Below are positions 51,627 to 61,640 of a DNA stretch of 64,000 bases, one piece after another. The stretch lies in contig JAVXUO010001798.1 in assembly GCA_033065855.1 (NCBI GenBank), positions 310,001 through 374,000 of the forward strand. Reading direction: 5' to 3'. This stretch comes from Escallonia rubra (lineage: Eukaryota > Streptophyta > Magnoliopsida > Escalloniales > Escalloniaceae). Positions within the stretch are counted from its first letter, which is position 1. The number at the start of each line of letters is the position of its first letter. The notes beneath the pieces are model-generated. The model had not been told where the DNA came from. It made no database searches and saw only the letters and a program-made list of their open reading frames with translations. The translations under genes were made by a program, and so were the position numbers.

Positions 51627-52680
51627 TTCTTTGAGCATTGTCGGGGTCATACAATAAAGAACCTTAGAAACTGGAGCAGCTCCCGGTATAAGGTCTATAA
51701 CAAACTCGATTTCACGACCTAGAGGAAGACCATAGAGTTCTTTTGTAAACACGTCCAAAAATTCGCTAACGACGGGAATATCGGATAAGTTTTGAACAGC
51801 TATACGAGTATCCACAATGTAAGCTAAATATCCTTGACACCCCTTTCGAAGCAAACGCCTAGCCCGTAAGGCAGATATAAGGCAAGACGAAGTAATGGAA
51901 GTAGAACCCTTATACTTGAATTTAGATTGACCGGGAATCCAAAAATGTACTTCTTTAGCATAACAATCTAACGAGACATGATAGGAAGACAACCAGTCCA
52001 TGCCAAGAATGACGTCAAAATCCCGAATATCCATAGCTATAAGGTCAGTAGGTAACACCCTACCCTCAATGTGTACCAAACAAAGCTTGTACACTGTCGA
52101 TACTAAAATAGATTTCCCCACCGAGGTATCAATCATCAAATCAAATTCTAAAGTTCTTTGAGCATTGCCGGGGCCATACGATAAAGAAGCTTAGAAATTG
52201 GAGCAGCTCCCGGTATAAGGTCTATAACAAACTCGATTTCACGATCTAGAAGAAGACCATGGAGTTCTTTTGGAAACACGTCCGAAAATTCGCTAATGAT
52301 GGGAATATCGGATAAGTTCTGAACAGCTATATGAGTATCCACAATGTAAGCTAAATATCCTTGACACCCCTTTCGAAGCAAACGCCTAGCCCGTAAGGCA
52401 GATATAAGGCAAGACGAAGTAATGGAAGTAGAACCCTTATACTTGAATTTAGATTGACAGGGAATCCATAAATGTACTTCTTTAGCATAGCAATCTAACG
52501 AGGCATGATAGGAAGACAACCAGTTCATGCCAAGAATGATGTCAAAATCCCGAATATCCATAGCTATAAGGTCAGCAGGTAACACCCTACCGTCAATGTG
52601 TACCAAACAAAGCTTGTACACTGTCGATACTAAAATAGATTTCCCCACCAGGGTATCAATCATCAAATCAAATTCTAAAG
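51627..52680 (-). repeat. 527-bp tandem duplication after gypsy protease
   Basis: 52154-52680 and 51627-52153 are head-to-tail copies with few percent differences. Each runs from TTTAGAATTTGATTTGATG to the TCAAAGAA segment. 527 is not a multiple of three, so translation of the first copy runs out of frame just inside the second and stops at 52148. The second copy forms its own open frame (51609-52139), which lacks the protease active-site motif. Confidence 0.95.
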
Positions 52681-53869
52681 GTCGAGGGTCAGAACCTAAC
52701 TTACACTCAAGAGAAGAGGTTATAAATGAATGCGTGGACCCAGGGTCAAACAATGTATGAAAAGAATATGAACCGATCTGAACTGTACCTGCCACTACGT
52801 CATTGGAAGCTATGGCATCTTTGGCAGTCAAAGCACAAGCACGACCTTGTACTCTCGGCCTCTTGTCCCCCGTGGGCGGTTTAGCTCCAACCGGAGCTTG
52901 AGCATTGTAAGTCTTCTCTTTCTTCGAATATGGGCATTCCATAGCATAATGCCCTACCTTCCCACAGTTGAAACATGAATTTGTCAAACGATGGCAGGGC
53001 TTATCCTCATGGTTCTTGCCGTAAATGTCGCAAGCCTTCGCAGCTCTTTGAATCGATTGCATGCTCTCTTGTAAAGTTACTTTCTTCTTATTCTGACCAC
53101 CACCTTTATTTTTGTCTGAAGTTTCTGCCCGGCCTCGTTTAAGTCTTTGTTTCTCCTGCTCTTTTAGAAACTCCCCATAATCTGTCTCTAGAATTTCTGC
53201 CCGTTCAACCACCTTGGCATAAGTCGAAAGCTTCAAAGCCAATAATCTATTCTTGATGCCGCGTTTCAATCCTTTCTCGAATCTTCTTGCTTTACGATTT
53301 TCAGTGTCCACTAGATGCGGGGCATATCTTGACAATGAGGTGAACTTTGCCTTATATTGGGCTATTGTCATATCATTCTGTACGAGCTTCAAGAATTCTT
53401 CCTCCTTCTGATCCTTTACATTCTGAGAAAAATCCTTCTCGAAGAAAATACCTTTAAATCGTTCCCAAGTCATATGATGATTGGCGCTGATTCTTTGTGC
53501 GCGCTTGATCATTTTCCACCAATGGTCGGCTTCATCCTCTAACATGAAAACAACATACGCTACCTTTTGCTCATCACTGTTGTCCCAAAGGTTAAACACC
53601 TTCTCATTCTGGTTCACCCACGCTTCAGCCTTCTCTGGATTGGGTTCCCTTCTAAAAACGGGCACTAACTTCTTAAATTTCTCCACGTCTCTGGTTTTAA
53701 CACCATCATTCTGTCCATTATTCTGATTTTGGTGCAGCGGTACCCCGTTACCTCCGGCAATTAGGTTCGCCAAGTTCTGAAATCCTCGTACAATGGCTTC
53801 AGCAACTCCGTCATTCAGGGGTGGCTCGGGAAGATCTTTGGTGTTACGATTAGAGCATCTATGAGGCAT
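52148..53869 (-). pseudogene. Gypsy gag-protease polyprotein
   Basis: 573 codons from MPHRCSNRN. The gag core is about residues 65-200 (VPVFRREPNPEKAEAW, FEKDFSQNVKDQKEEEF). The zinc knuckle is C299-x2-C302-x4-H307-x4-C312. The protease box is LFDPGSTHSF (373-382), with Pro where the catalytic DSG/DTG has Ser/Thr. LGMNWLSSYHASLDC follows, then the RT linker FSDVFPKEL. The frame is fully open over gag and protease, but the DPG motif makes protease activity doubtful. Confidence 0.93.
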
Positions 53870-53999
53870 GGTACTCCTACCACATCAAAGGAAACTGAAT
53901 AAGCCTACAACGTACAAAAGATAAACGCGAAATCAGAATAAATCTCACAACGTCTTAGACCTAGGCCACTCACACGAGTCTACAGAATCACAAACCTAA

Positions 54000-54011
54000 G
54001 CTCTGATACCA
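54000..54011 (-). other. Gypsy primer-binding site
   Basis: The complement is TGGTATCAGAGC, matching initiator-Met tRNA, four bases from the end of the 5' LTR. Confidence 0.92.
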
Positions 54012-54015
54012 ACCC

Positions 54016-54826
54016 TGTCACGCCCCCAACACGGGAGGCCATGACTATCAACAAACCTCTAAATATACCGCTAAGGTTCTAAAAGCCACGGTATAAACAG
54101 AGCACTAAAAGCCTCCAACATAAAGTATTTCCATATACAACGAAAGTTTATTACAAAACATTCCCAAAATATTCCTTTACAAAATGAATTTCTAAGCGCA
54201 GCAGCTAAGCAAATATTCCAATACATTTACATTGAATGACCCCTATCCGGGTAAGATTTTCAAAGTACGGATACAAAATTTCAATGATAAGCAAAAGTCG
54301 AAGGACTTCAAGGCTGCCACAACATTCAATTGTCACTCCGTTCACATGTGGCAAAGGCAAGGTAGGAAAGGAAAGGGGTGAGCTCAAATAGCCCAGTAGG
54401 GTAAACCAATGGTAAGATGTCAAGTAATAAAGGCATAATCTAATAACAATATTAGACTAAACGGACCAATCAATTCTTACTATCAAATATCAAAGTATCA
54501 AAGATTAGCATTTAACTATCAAAGATTAGCATTTAACTAAACGGACCAATCAATTTTTTTAAAAAAAAAATAAACACATGGCTGCTGCTCATCACCCACT
54601 TTTTAAAATTACAAAATGGCCCCTCAACATTTCATAATTATAAAATAATCCTAAAACTTTTCGTAATTACATTTTGATGCCAGAATAATTTTAGCCTTTC
54701 ATACCTTACCATGTCTCGATTATCGCTAAAAACTATCGCCTTTTTATTTTCATGACAAACAATAATTATTTTAGACCCCGACCAACAGTAATTAATTTAG
54801 ACCTCTCTGAAACATACGGGTTGTTA
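54016..54826 (-). repeat. Gypsy 5' LTR (right), hybrid
   Basis: 54016 to about 54515 matches 47228-47730 with scattered single changes. Then AAAGATTAGCATTTAACT and ACTAAACGGACCAATCAAT are repeated out of order. Beyond about 54545 the sequence is unrelated to the other LTR. The block ends ACGGGTTGTTACA, which in element sense starts TGTAACAACCCG, a common start of a different gypsy LTR family. Confidence 0.8.
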
Positions 54827-54829
54827 CAG

Positions 54830-57565
54830 GTAGGCTAATACAAGAAACTTGGTTAATTGCGAGAACAGGCTCCCCGTTATTCAGAACTACGGCACGTGGT
54901 TGAATTCTAGCTCAGGCAATGGAAACTTGAAATCTCAAGACCGTTGGTTTCCTTGTAGAAGAAATAAGATCCATGAAATCAAAACTTTATTAAGCTCAAT
55001 CCAACATTGCCAACCCTTGGTCGTTTAGTTAGTTCTTCACACTTATGCAGTGCGTAAATTGGCTACTTGACTCTGAAGAAGTACATTGGGCTCAAAAATC
55101 TAGAGAGAAATGGTTAGTTCTGAGGGATCGAAACACAAATTTTTTTCATGCTTCCACAGTGGTGCGCCGTCATAATTTTATCACTTCCATCACCAATAAA
55201 CAGGGTGATCTTCTTATTGAAGAAGGCCTAATTACTAACAATTTCCTACAATGATTTACCAAAATCTTCGACAGTGGTGGTTGGCTCACATAACAGGTTT
55301 TTTGGATCTTTTGACACTTTAAATACGGTCACAACAAGGGTCTCCTCTAAACAATACAATTTATTATCCAAACAATTTCTTTTACCGAAAGTATGGCAAG
55401 CTTTCCGGGATTTACCAACAATGAAAGCACCAGGGCGGGATGGAATATCGTATGTTGTGTATCAACAATATTGGCACATTGTGGGTTCAGAGGTTTCTAG
55501 AGCTGTCTTATCCTTCCTGTAATTGAGTCATATGCTCAGGGAAACCAACAATACCTTTGTTACTTTAATCCCGAAGATCTCTAACTCTCAAGTTCCCAGT
55601 GATTTCTGGTCAATCGGCCTATGCAATACAATTTACAAAATTATTGTAAGAAGTTGGTGAACTGGTTGAAAAGCGTCGTTAAATCTTTAATATCCTCATA
55701 CCAAAATGCTTTTACACTTGACAACAACATCTTAGACCATATCCTCATCGCCCAAGAGCTCACAAATTCTATTAGACTTAAGAAATCAGGGCGAGTGAAT
55801 TATTGCTCTCCCGAGATGGACATGCGTAAGTCTTATGATCAGATAAAATAGGACTTTCTTCAAGTAGTTTTAACTTCATTGGATTCCCGACATCCTAACT
55901 GCTAAGTTAATAATGGAATGCGTTCAATCGATATCCTTTGCTGTATTAGTCGACGGAATCCCATCGCAAATATTCAAACCCAAGTGTGGACTACGTCAAG
56001 GAGACCTCTTATCACATTATCTCTTTATTCTCTGTGCTGAGGTCATGTCTGTAGATCTCCTGAGTGCTAAAGATCTGGGGGGGATCTTCATGGTTTAAAG
56101 GTAGGAGTTTCTAGGCCAGGAATATCTCATCTCCTCTTTGTTGATGACTCTATCTTTTTTCTCAAGATCTGACCTCATGCAAGAGATTATCTTGCATGAT
56201 TTCTTAACAAGTATTACGATCAAATGGGTCAGAAAATTAATCATGAAAATTCCACTCTAACTTTTAGCCCTAATACCCCCTTATTATGTTAAAGATTACA
56301 CAAACTCCTACGCATTTCAAAGAAGGATAATTTTGGGACTTATCTAGGAACTCATTTAGATATTGTTAATCACAGGAAAGATTATTTCAGATTTCTGATC
56401 AAGAAAGTTCATAATCGATGTGTCGGTTGGAAAAGTTCTCTCCTAAACAAAGCTGGAAGTAAAACTTTGATAAAATCAACCTTATCCACCCTTCTGGTCT
56501 ACCACATGCAGGTCTTCATATCCCCGGTATACGTTTGTTGTTAGTTCGATTCTATCTTTAGCAAGTTCTTTTGGGTAGGAAATAAGGAATCACGTTCCAT
56601 TAGCTGGGTCGATTGGTTTATTCTATATTGTCCTACAGACAAAGGGGGTTTGGGTTTTAAACAGAGCAAGCTATTTAACTCAGCACTCCTTGTAGAAACA
56701 AGTTGGAAAATCATTCATGATCACAAATCCCTAATCAGTATAGTTTTTGTGGTAAATACTGCGACCGGAAACACTTTTTTGAAGTTAAAGGAACAACAAA
56801 TATCACATGGGCTTGGCGCGGAATCTTACATGGACGAGATTGCCTCCTCGCGGGACTGAGATGGCAAGTGGGGACAAGGGAACACATTTCTACCTGGAAT
56901 GATTATTGGTTAAAGGATACATAACCATCAATTTTACAAGCATATCTCCGTGAAAACCTCTTAGTAAATTTAGTTGTAGATCTTCTACATAATAGGCAGT
57001 GGAATATTCATACACTGAAACACATTTTTCCAAAAAACATTTGGGCTAACATCCAAAGCAATCATGTGTCTGTAGCAGGTTACCCTGACAAACTAATTTG
57101 GGATTTATTACCGTCTGGTCACTACTCGGTCCATACAGGCTACCAACTCTTGTACTAACCAATATAAGAACAACAGAAAGCTGCAAATAACCGCGATAGA
57201 TTAAGCGCCAATGTACCATCAAAATCCTGAAATGCCTCATGAAACTCAATCTACCTCACAAGATTCAATTATTGCTTTAACATTTGCGTGAACATCCAAA
57301 GTAATCATGTGTCCTTAGCAGGCTACCCTGACAAACTAATCTGGGATTTATCACCGTCTGGTCACTACTCGGTCCATACTGGCTACCAACTCTTGTACTA
57401 AACAATATAACAAGAACAGGAAGTAGCAAATAACCGCGATAGATTAAGTGCCAATGTACCATCAAAATCCTAAAACGCCTCTGGAAACTCAATATGTCTC
57501 ACAAGATTCAACTATTGCTTTGGCAACTATTAGTCAACCGAATGCTGACAAAATATAGGCTAGTA
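54830..57565 (+). mobile_element. LINE C (L1-type), degenerate
   Basis: Plus-strand LINE debris: LLDSEEVHWAQKSREKWL and LRDRNTNFFHASTVVRR (55063-55170), APGRDGISYVVYQQYW, SYQNAFTLDNNILDHILIAQ (55700), CGLRQGDLLSHYLFIL (55985-56035), LLFVDDSIFF (about 56132-56163, catalytic Asp pair) and CPTDKGGLGFKQSKLFN (56630-56680). Stops and frameshifts throughout. Confidence 0.85.
57048..57533 (+). repeat. 243-bp tandem duplication in LINE C
   Basis: The block with CCAAAGCAATCATGTGTC at 57053 is repeated from 57296, period 243 bp, with about 7-8% differences by eye. Confidence 0.85.
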
Positions 57566-58658
57566 GAACTGTCCTCGTGTTCATTGATGATATTTTTATC
57601 TATTCCAAAAGTAAGGACGAGCATGGTCAGCATTTAAGGCAAATATTATAAATTCTCCGAGAATGTAAACTGTATGCGAAACTCAAAAAGTGTGAGTCTT
57701 GGCTGGATAAGGTACAACTTTTGGGACGCATAGCATCAAGTGAGGGTATACTAGTAGACTCAGGGAAGGGGAAACGGTTTCAAACATGGAACAACGACTT
57801 TGTTGTTTGAATTTCGGAGTTTCCTAGGTTTAGGTGGATACTATACGAAGTTTTATGAAAGACTTCTCTAAGATAGCATCCTTGTTGACGAACTTAACCA
57901 AGAAGAATGTGAAATTTAACTGGATGAAGAAGTGTGAAAACAGTTTCCAAGAAGTGAAAAGTAGGTTGGTGACGGAACATGATCTTACATTATCGTCAGA
58001 ATGGGAAGGATTTGTCATCTATAGTGATACACTCGAGAACGATTAGGTTGTGTACTCATGCAGCATGGCAAAGTAATTGCGTATGCCTCCAGACAATTCA
58101 GAAACCATGAGAAGAACTACCCGACACATGATTTGGAGTTGGTAGCAGTTGTGTTGCTCTATTAATATAGAGACATTACTTGTATGGGTTACTTGTGAGA
58201 TATATACCAACCATAAAACTTTGAAGTATATTTTCACCCAGAAGGAATCCAACATGAGACAAAGGAGATGGCTAGAACTCTTTAAGGACTATGATTTTTA
58301 TATAATGTATCTCCTGGGTAAAGCTAACGTGATGGTAGATGCACTAAGCAGAAAGCGAATGGGGAATCTAACCACGATGATTACCGGACAAAAGGCTATC
58401 ATCGAGGATTTGGACAAACTCAAAATTGAAGTTCAAATCGTAGGAGAAGGAGGTAGCAACCTATGAAATAGAAATCAGACAAATGCTTCTTGATCGGATC
58501 AAGGAAGCTCAAGGTCAAGATGAAAAGATGCATGAAATCCAGCGAGGTTTTGAGAGGAATAAGATGGAGAAATTTGATTTCCATGAGGAGGGCATTTACA
58601 AATACAACGATTGAGTATATGTGCCGCCTATGAGCGAGTTGAGAAAAAAGATTATGAC
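57566..58658 (+). pseudogene. Degenerate Ty3/gypsy pol (RT to RNase H)
   Basis: VFIDDIFIYSKSKDEHG (57573-57623, RT catalytic box), then [49 protein letters not shown] and LLGKANVMVDALSRKR (58312-58360), the end of RNase H. It reaches the start of the integrase zinc region (PPMSELRKKIMT) and is then cut by an rDNA-containing insertion at 58659. Many stops. Confidence 0.88.
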
Positions 58659-58705
58659 AGGGCACCATAACCCGGCTTCCGGTTCATTCCGCATCGCCAG
58701 TTCTG
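58659..58705 (-). other. 25S rRNA gene fragment (antisense), piece 1
   Basis: The plus-strand sequence includes AACCCGGCTTCCGGTTCATT and GCATCGCCAGTTCTG, the complement of the conserved 25S segment around AACTGGCGATGCGGGATGA. One or two differences from what I recall. Confidence 0.75.
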
Positions 58706-58739
58706 GCAGCCAACGGTCTTCTTTTCCTTTGGCAGCTTC

Positions 58740-59033
58740 ATTACCTCGGCCAAGGCAGCCATGGCCTTGGCATGGGCGTGGTGGCTTGGCCTTGCCCGTG
58801 GCTAAATTCTCGCACCATTGAGGTTCCCCAGCCCCATTTTCTCGGCCAAGGCAGCCTTGCTTGGTCTAGGCTGCCTTGGCCTTTGCCCTGCTCGACCTTG
58901 CCTTGCTTGGCCTCGTTTGGCCTAGGCTTGCTTGGCCTTGCTTGTCTGTGGTACCTTGGCCTTGCTTGTCTGTGGCTACCTTGGCCTTTCCCTGCTCGGC
59001 CTAGGCTCCCTTGGCCTCGCTTGGCTGATCGAG
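58740..59033. repeat. CTTGGCC array, orientation 1
   Basis: Short units such as CCTTGGCCTTGCTTGGC and CTTGGCCTAGGCTGC repeat irregularly. The frames through it read Leu/Gly/Trp/Pro repeats and are not genes. Confidence 0.85.
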
Positions 59034-59073
59034 GTAGGCAGCGCGCGCCGTCACGGCATGCCCCAGCATCTAC

Positions 59074-59135
59074 GCGCTCCTGGCACCGGCCTAAGGGCTC
59101 CCCATTCGGCCCGTCTTGAAACACGGACCAAGGAG
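59074..59135 (+). other. 25S rRNA gene fragment (sense), piece 2
   Basis: Contains CCGTCTTGAAACACGGACCA, one of the most conserved stretches of eukaryotic large-subunit rRNA, preceded by GCTCCTGGCACCGGCC and GGGCTCCCCATTCGG as in plant 25S. The match stops after AAGGAG. Confidence 0.88.
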
Positions 59136-59262
59136 CATTTTTTCACAAACTTAGCAAATGCATTGCACTATCATAAGCATTTGAAAAGCAACGAGTGGGG
59201 CACTTGTTTTCATGCAGGGCGGGTGATGTAGCCTCGAAGTCCGTTTTCTAGCACACGCCTAG

Positions 59263-59460
59263 GGCCCATGGCTGAGGCAGCCACGGCCAAGCAAGGCCAA
59301 GCAATCCCTGGCCAAGCAAGGCAAGGCCGAGCAACGCCAAGGCAGCCACGGCCACGCAAGGAACGAGCAAGAATGGCCAAGGCGGCCTAGGCCAAGGCAG
59401 CCATGCCCAAGGCCATGCCAAGGCATGCAACGCCAGTCAAGGCCACGCCAATGCAGCCCA
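59263..59460. repeat. CTTGGCC array, inverted orientation
   Basis: The same vocabulary as the previous array but reverse-complemented (GCCAAGGCAGCCACGGCCA). A third short array at 59590-59735 returns to the first orientation, so the region can fold into long hairpins. Confidence 0.85.
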
Positions 59461-59874
59461 TGCACAAGACGCCGCGGAGAAGGAAACACGCACAAGGCCA
59501 TTATCAGAGCAACGATCGTGCCCCGCGACGACATTTCCCCCTACCACGCCTGGAAGGCTAAACGCCTCTGCCGGCGCGTTGCCCGCGGCTACCTCGACCT
59601 TGCTCGGCCTTGCCTTGCTTGGCCTAGGCTGCCTTGGCCTTGCTTGGCTGTGGCTGCCTCGACCTTGCCTTGCGCGGCCTTTCCTCGCGCAACCTTGCTT
59701 TGCTTCGCCTAGGCTACCTTGGCCATTCTTGAGCCTGCCCCCGAATACCTGTGTGACCTCAAGACAGTGAAGGAGCTGTTGGCAGATTGGGCAGAACACG
59801 ACAACAACTTTCGAATGCCGTCGATAAGGACAAATGTCACCGAGGCAGACAAAGCCAAGCCCAATTATTGCCTT

Positions 59875-59980
59875 CCACCAGAGTTTCCTCTGGCTTCGCC
59901 CCGCTTAGGCATAGTTCACCATCTTTCGGGTCCTGACAGCGGTGCACCCCGCGAAGGGAATCCCGCCAATCAGCTTCCTT
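59875..59980 (-). other. 25S rRNA gene fragment (antisense), piece 3
   Basis: The complement contains GACCCGAAAGATGGTGAACT, AGCCAGAGGAAACTCTGGTG and AAGGAAGCTGATTGGCGGGA, all conserved in plant 25S. About 55-60 bp of 25S appears deleted between the GGTGCACC part and the GACCCGAAAG part. Confidence 0.88.
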
Positions 59981-59984
59981 TTGC

Positions 59985-60115
59985 TGGCATGAAGAAGGAT
60001 ATACCAAGGTTTGTATCTCGATGTTTGACCTGCCAACAGGTGAAGGTGGACCATAAGAAAATCGTCGGACAATTGCAACCACTCTCTATACCTAAGTGTT
60101 CTAACCGGAAAAAAA
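59985..60115 (+). pseudogene. Gypsy integrase zinc-region fragment
   Basis: GMKKDIPRFVSRCLTCQQVK and GQLQPLSIPK resume the gypsy element interrupted at 58658, with both Cys of the H2C2 motif. The His part was lost at the insertion. The integrase core does not follow. Confidence 0.85.
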
Positions 60116-61535
60116 GGGTTTGACTGACAAAGTATTTTTGGGTTAGGGGAGAGGTAGTGCTTTTTCCCGACTTGATTAACGAGTGATCTGTAATGTTTAT
60201 GGTATGTGATAGTGTTCATTGGCGTCTAGGGCAAGAATCGGTGATGAGATGGTGGCGGGGTGGTGGCTTCATGGTGGTAAGGGGTAGAGGTCTGAAAAAG
60301 AATGAGAAGAAAAGATCAAGGATAGAAATTTTAGCTCCCAAAAAAAAAAAATTCACTGAGAGTAGAGTACACGCGTTGTTTAATGAGATAGATTCTACCT
60401 AATGAGTCCAATTATCGTAAATAAGGGAGTATAGAGCTAAGTTAGAGGGATAAATTGCATAAAAGCCTGAGAATAAGGGGCCAAAGTGCATTTATGGTAA
60501 TTTTGTCCTCAAAAAGCATAAAAGTAGCACATGATTGGCATGTGCAAGTTCCCATACGTTTTTTTGTTCAAATTTTAAAGATAAAGGTTTAAATGCCAAG
60601 ATTTAGCAACCGAAAGGGGTTGCATATTGTAAGGTAGATTAAGAAGTGAGTCACCATCAATCGTTTGTTGAAGGGATGGTTTTTTTTTTTTTTAAATAGG
60701 AGATAGAACATTTGCATTGCGGTGCAGGAGCAATCCCCCCTTACATGGTAGCGGAGACTGTGAAAGTATCCAACTCAAAACAAATTGGCAATGAGAGGAG
60801 AGGCCCACAAGGCTTATAATTATTTGCCTAATGTGAGATTTATATCTCTTAACACGCCTCGTCACGTGTGGCTGGACTTATTTTGAGTGGGCCTAGCATG
60901 TGGAGATTTAGACTAGGTGACGGTGGATGAATTGATTTTCAAATTGTCTGTTGGGTCTCAATCGACCAACTCTGATATACCATGTCAAAGCATTCAACTC
61001 AAAAGTAATTGGCAATGAGAGAAGAGACCCACAAGGCTTGTATGTATTTATGTTTGTCTAATGCCGAATTTACATCTCTCAACAGGGACAATCGATATAG
61101 GTTCTCAAAAGTGTTGTTTTCTGCCTCCAGTAAAGTAAGAAAGTGTATACCAAAGGTGTGATAACCTGGTCTCAAATTTGCTTACAGTCAATTATGATAA
61201 TTCACTTGGATTATTAGTGACCATTGTTCGTATGGTGAGACTTTTCAGTTTAATGAGGAATCAATGGTATAAATGAAGTTAGGGCAAAATGTAGAAATAA
61301 CATTTACACTACTTTGTAACTGCTAACACGTTAAATTTTTTTTACTCTAATATGGTAGAGCTTGTGATTTGAGTACTAATATTTGAGGTAATATTTATCG
61401 ATGGGTTAAAGTGTGCTAAATGCATATCTAACATGTTTGTACTTCAAGGCTTTTAGTGCGAATACTTTGTAAAGTCGCTCGAAATTGTATCTGAATTTGT
61501 TTGCAAACTATTTAAGTGAATCTAATTATATTAGG
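60116..61535. repeat. Unassigned stretch with a dispersed direct repeat
   Basis: A block CCAACTCAAAACAAATTGGC with GGCAATGAGAGGAGAGGCCC (60769-60815) recurs at about 60990-61045 (ATTCAACTCAAAAGTAATTG), about 220 bp apart. Otherwise AT-rich with a T-run at 60680. No coding content. Confidence 0.5.
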
Positions 61536-61640
61536 ACTCGAGGTGTAATGACAATGGATGCTTAAGATGAGACACCATTAAGAGTAACAATCTAAGGAAC
61601 ACCAACTTTCGAGGACAAGATTTCTTTAAGGGTAGATAAC
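61536..61640 (+). pseudogene. Gypsy 3' end before a presumed LTR
   Basis: AACTTTCGAGGACAAGATTTC followed by AAGGGTAGATAACGTAATACC is the usual end of a plant gypsy element: the post-coding segment, a damaged polypurine tract, then an LTR starting near TGTAATACCCC (here CGTAATACCCC). It may be the tail of the element at 57566-60115. Confidence 0.6.

Larger units (their letters stand above)
47228..54826 (-). mobile_element. Ty3/gypsy chromodomain-type element
   Basis: About 7.6 kb, minus strand. Order: 5' LTR (right), primer site, gag-protease, RT, RNase H, integrase, chromodomain, polypurine tract, 3' LTR (left). A terminal chromodomain-like module places it with plant chromoviruses. It is not functional as read: in-frame stops at 51099, 50538 and 49140, a frame break near 51390, and a 527-bp tandem duplication after the protease. 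The first 500 bp of the two LTRs are nearly identical, yet the 5' LTR is hybrid beyond 54530. No matching target-site duplication was found. Confidence 0.93.
58659..59980. other. Chimeric insertion with 25S rDNA pieces and CTTGGCC arrays
   Basis: 1.3-kb GC-rich block that replaces about 90-100 bp of the gypsy integrase region. It holds three pieces that I recognise as plant 25S rRNA gene (58659-58705 antisense, 59074-59135 sense, 59875-59980 antisense), arrays of CCTTGGCC-type repeats between them, and an unexplained open frame near 59719-59875. No terminal repeats or target-site duplication were identified. Confidence 0.75.
59719..60123 (+). other. Chimeric open frame across rDNA and gypsy pieces
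   Basis: 134 codons. Residues 1-52 (EYLCDLKTVKELLADWAEHD, then RMPSIRTNVTEADKAKP) look like real protein but I do not recognise them. Residues 53-92 read through antisense 25S rRNA. The end (PRFVSRCLTCQQVKVDHKK) is gypsy integrase zinc region. The frame is an accident of fusion; expression is not suggested. Confidence 0.5.

Noticed and set aside
58741-59799. Several frames of 60-127 codons on both strands, rich in Leu, Gly, Trp and Pro
   Set aside because: Products of the CTTGGCC arrays; no family similarity and open in many frames at once.
59074-59980. A functional rRNA gene
   Set aside because: Only three fragments of 47-106 bp, in mixed orientation and with a deletion.
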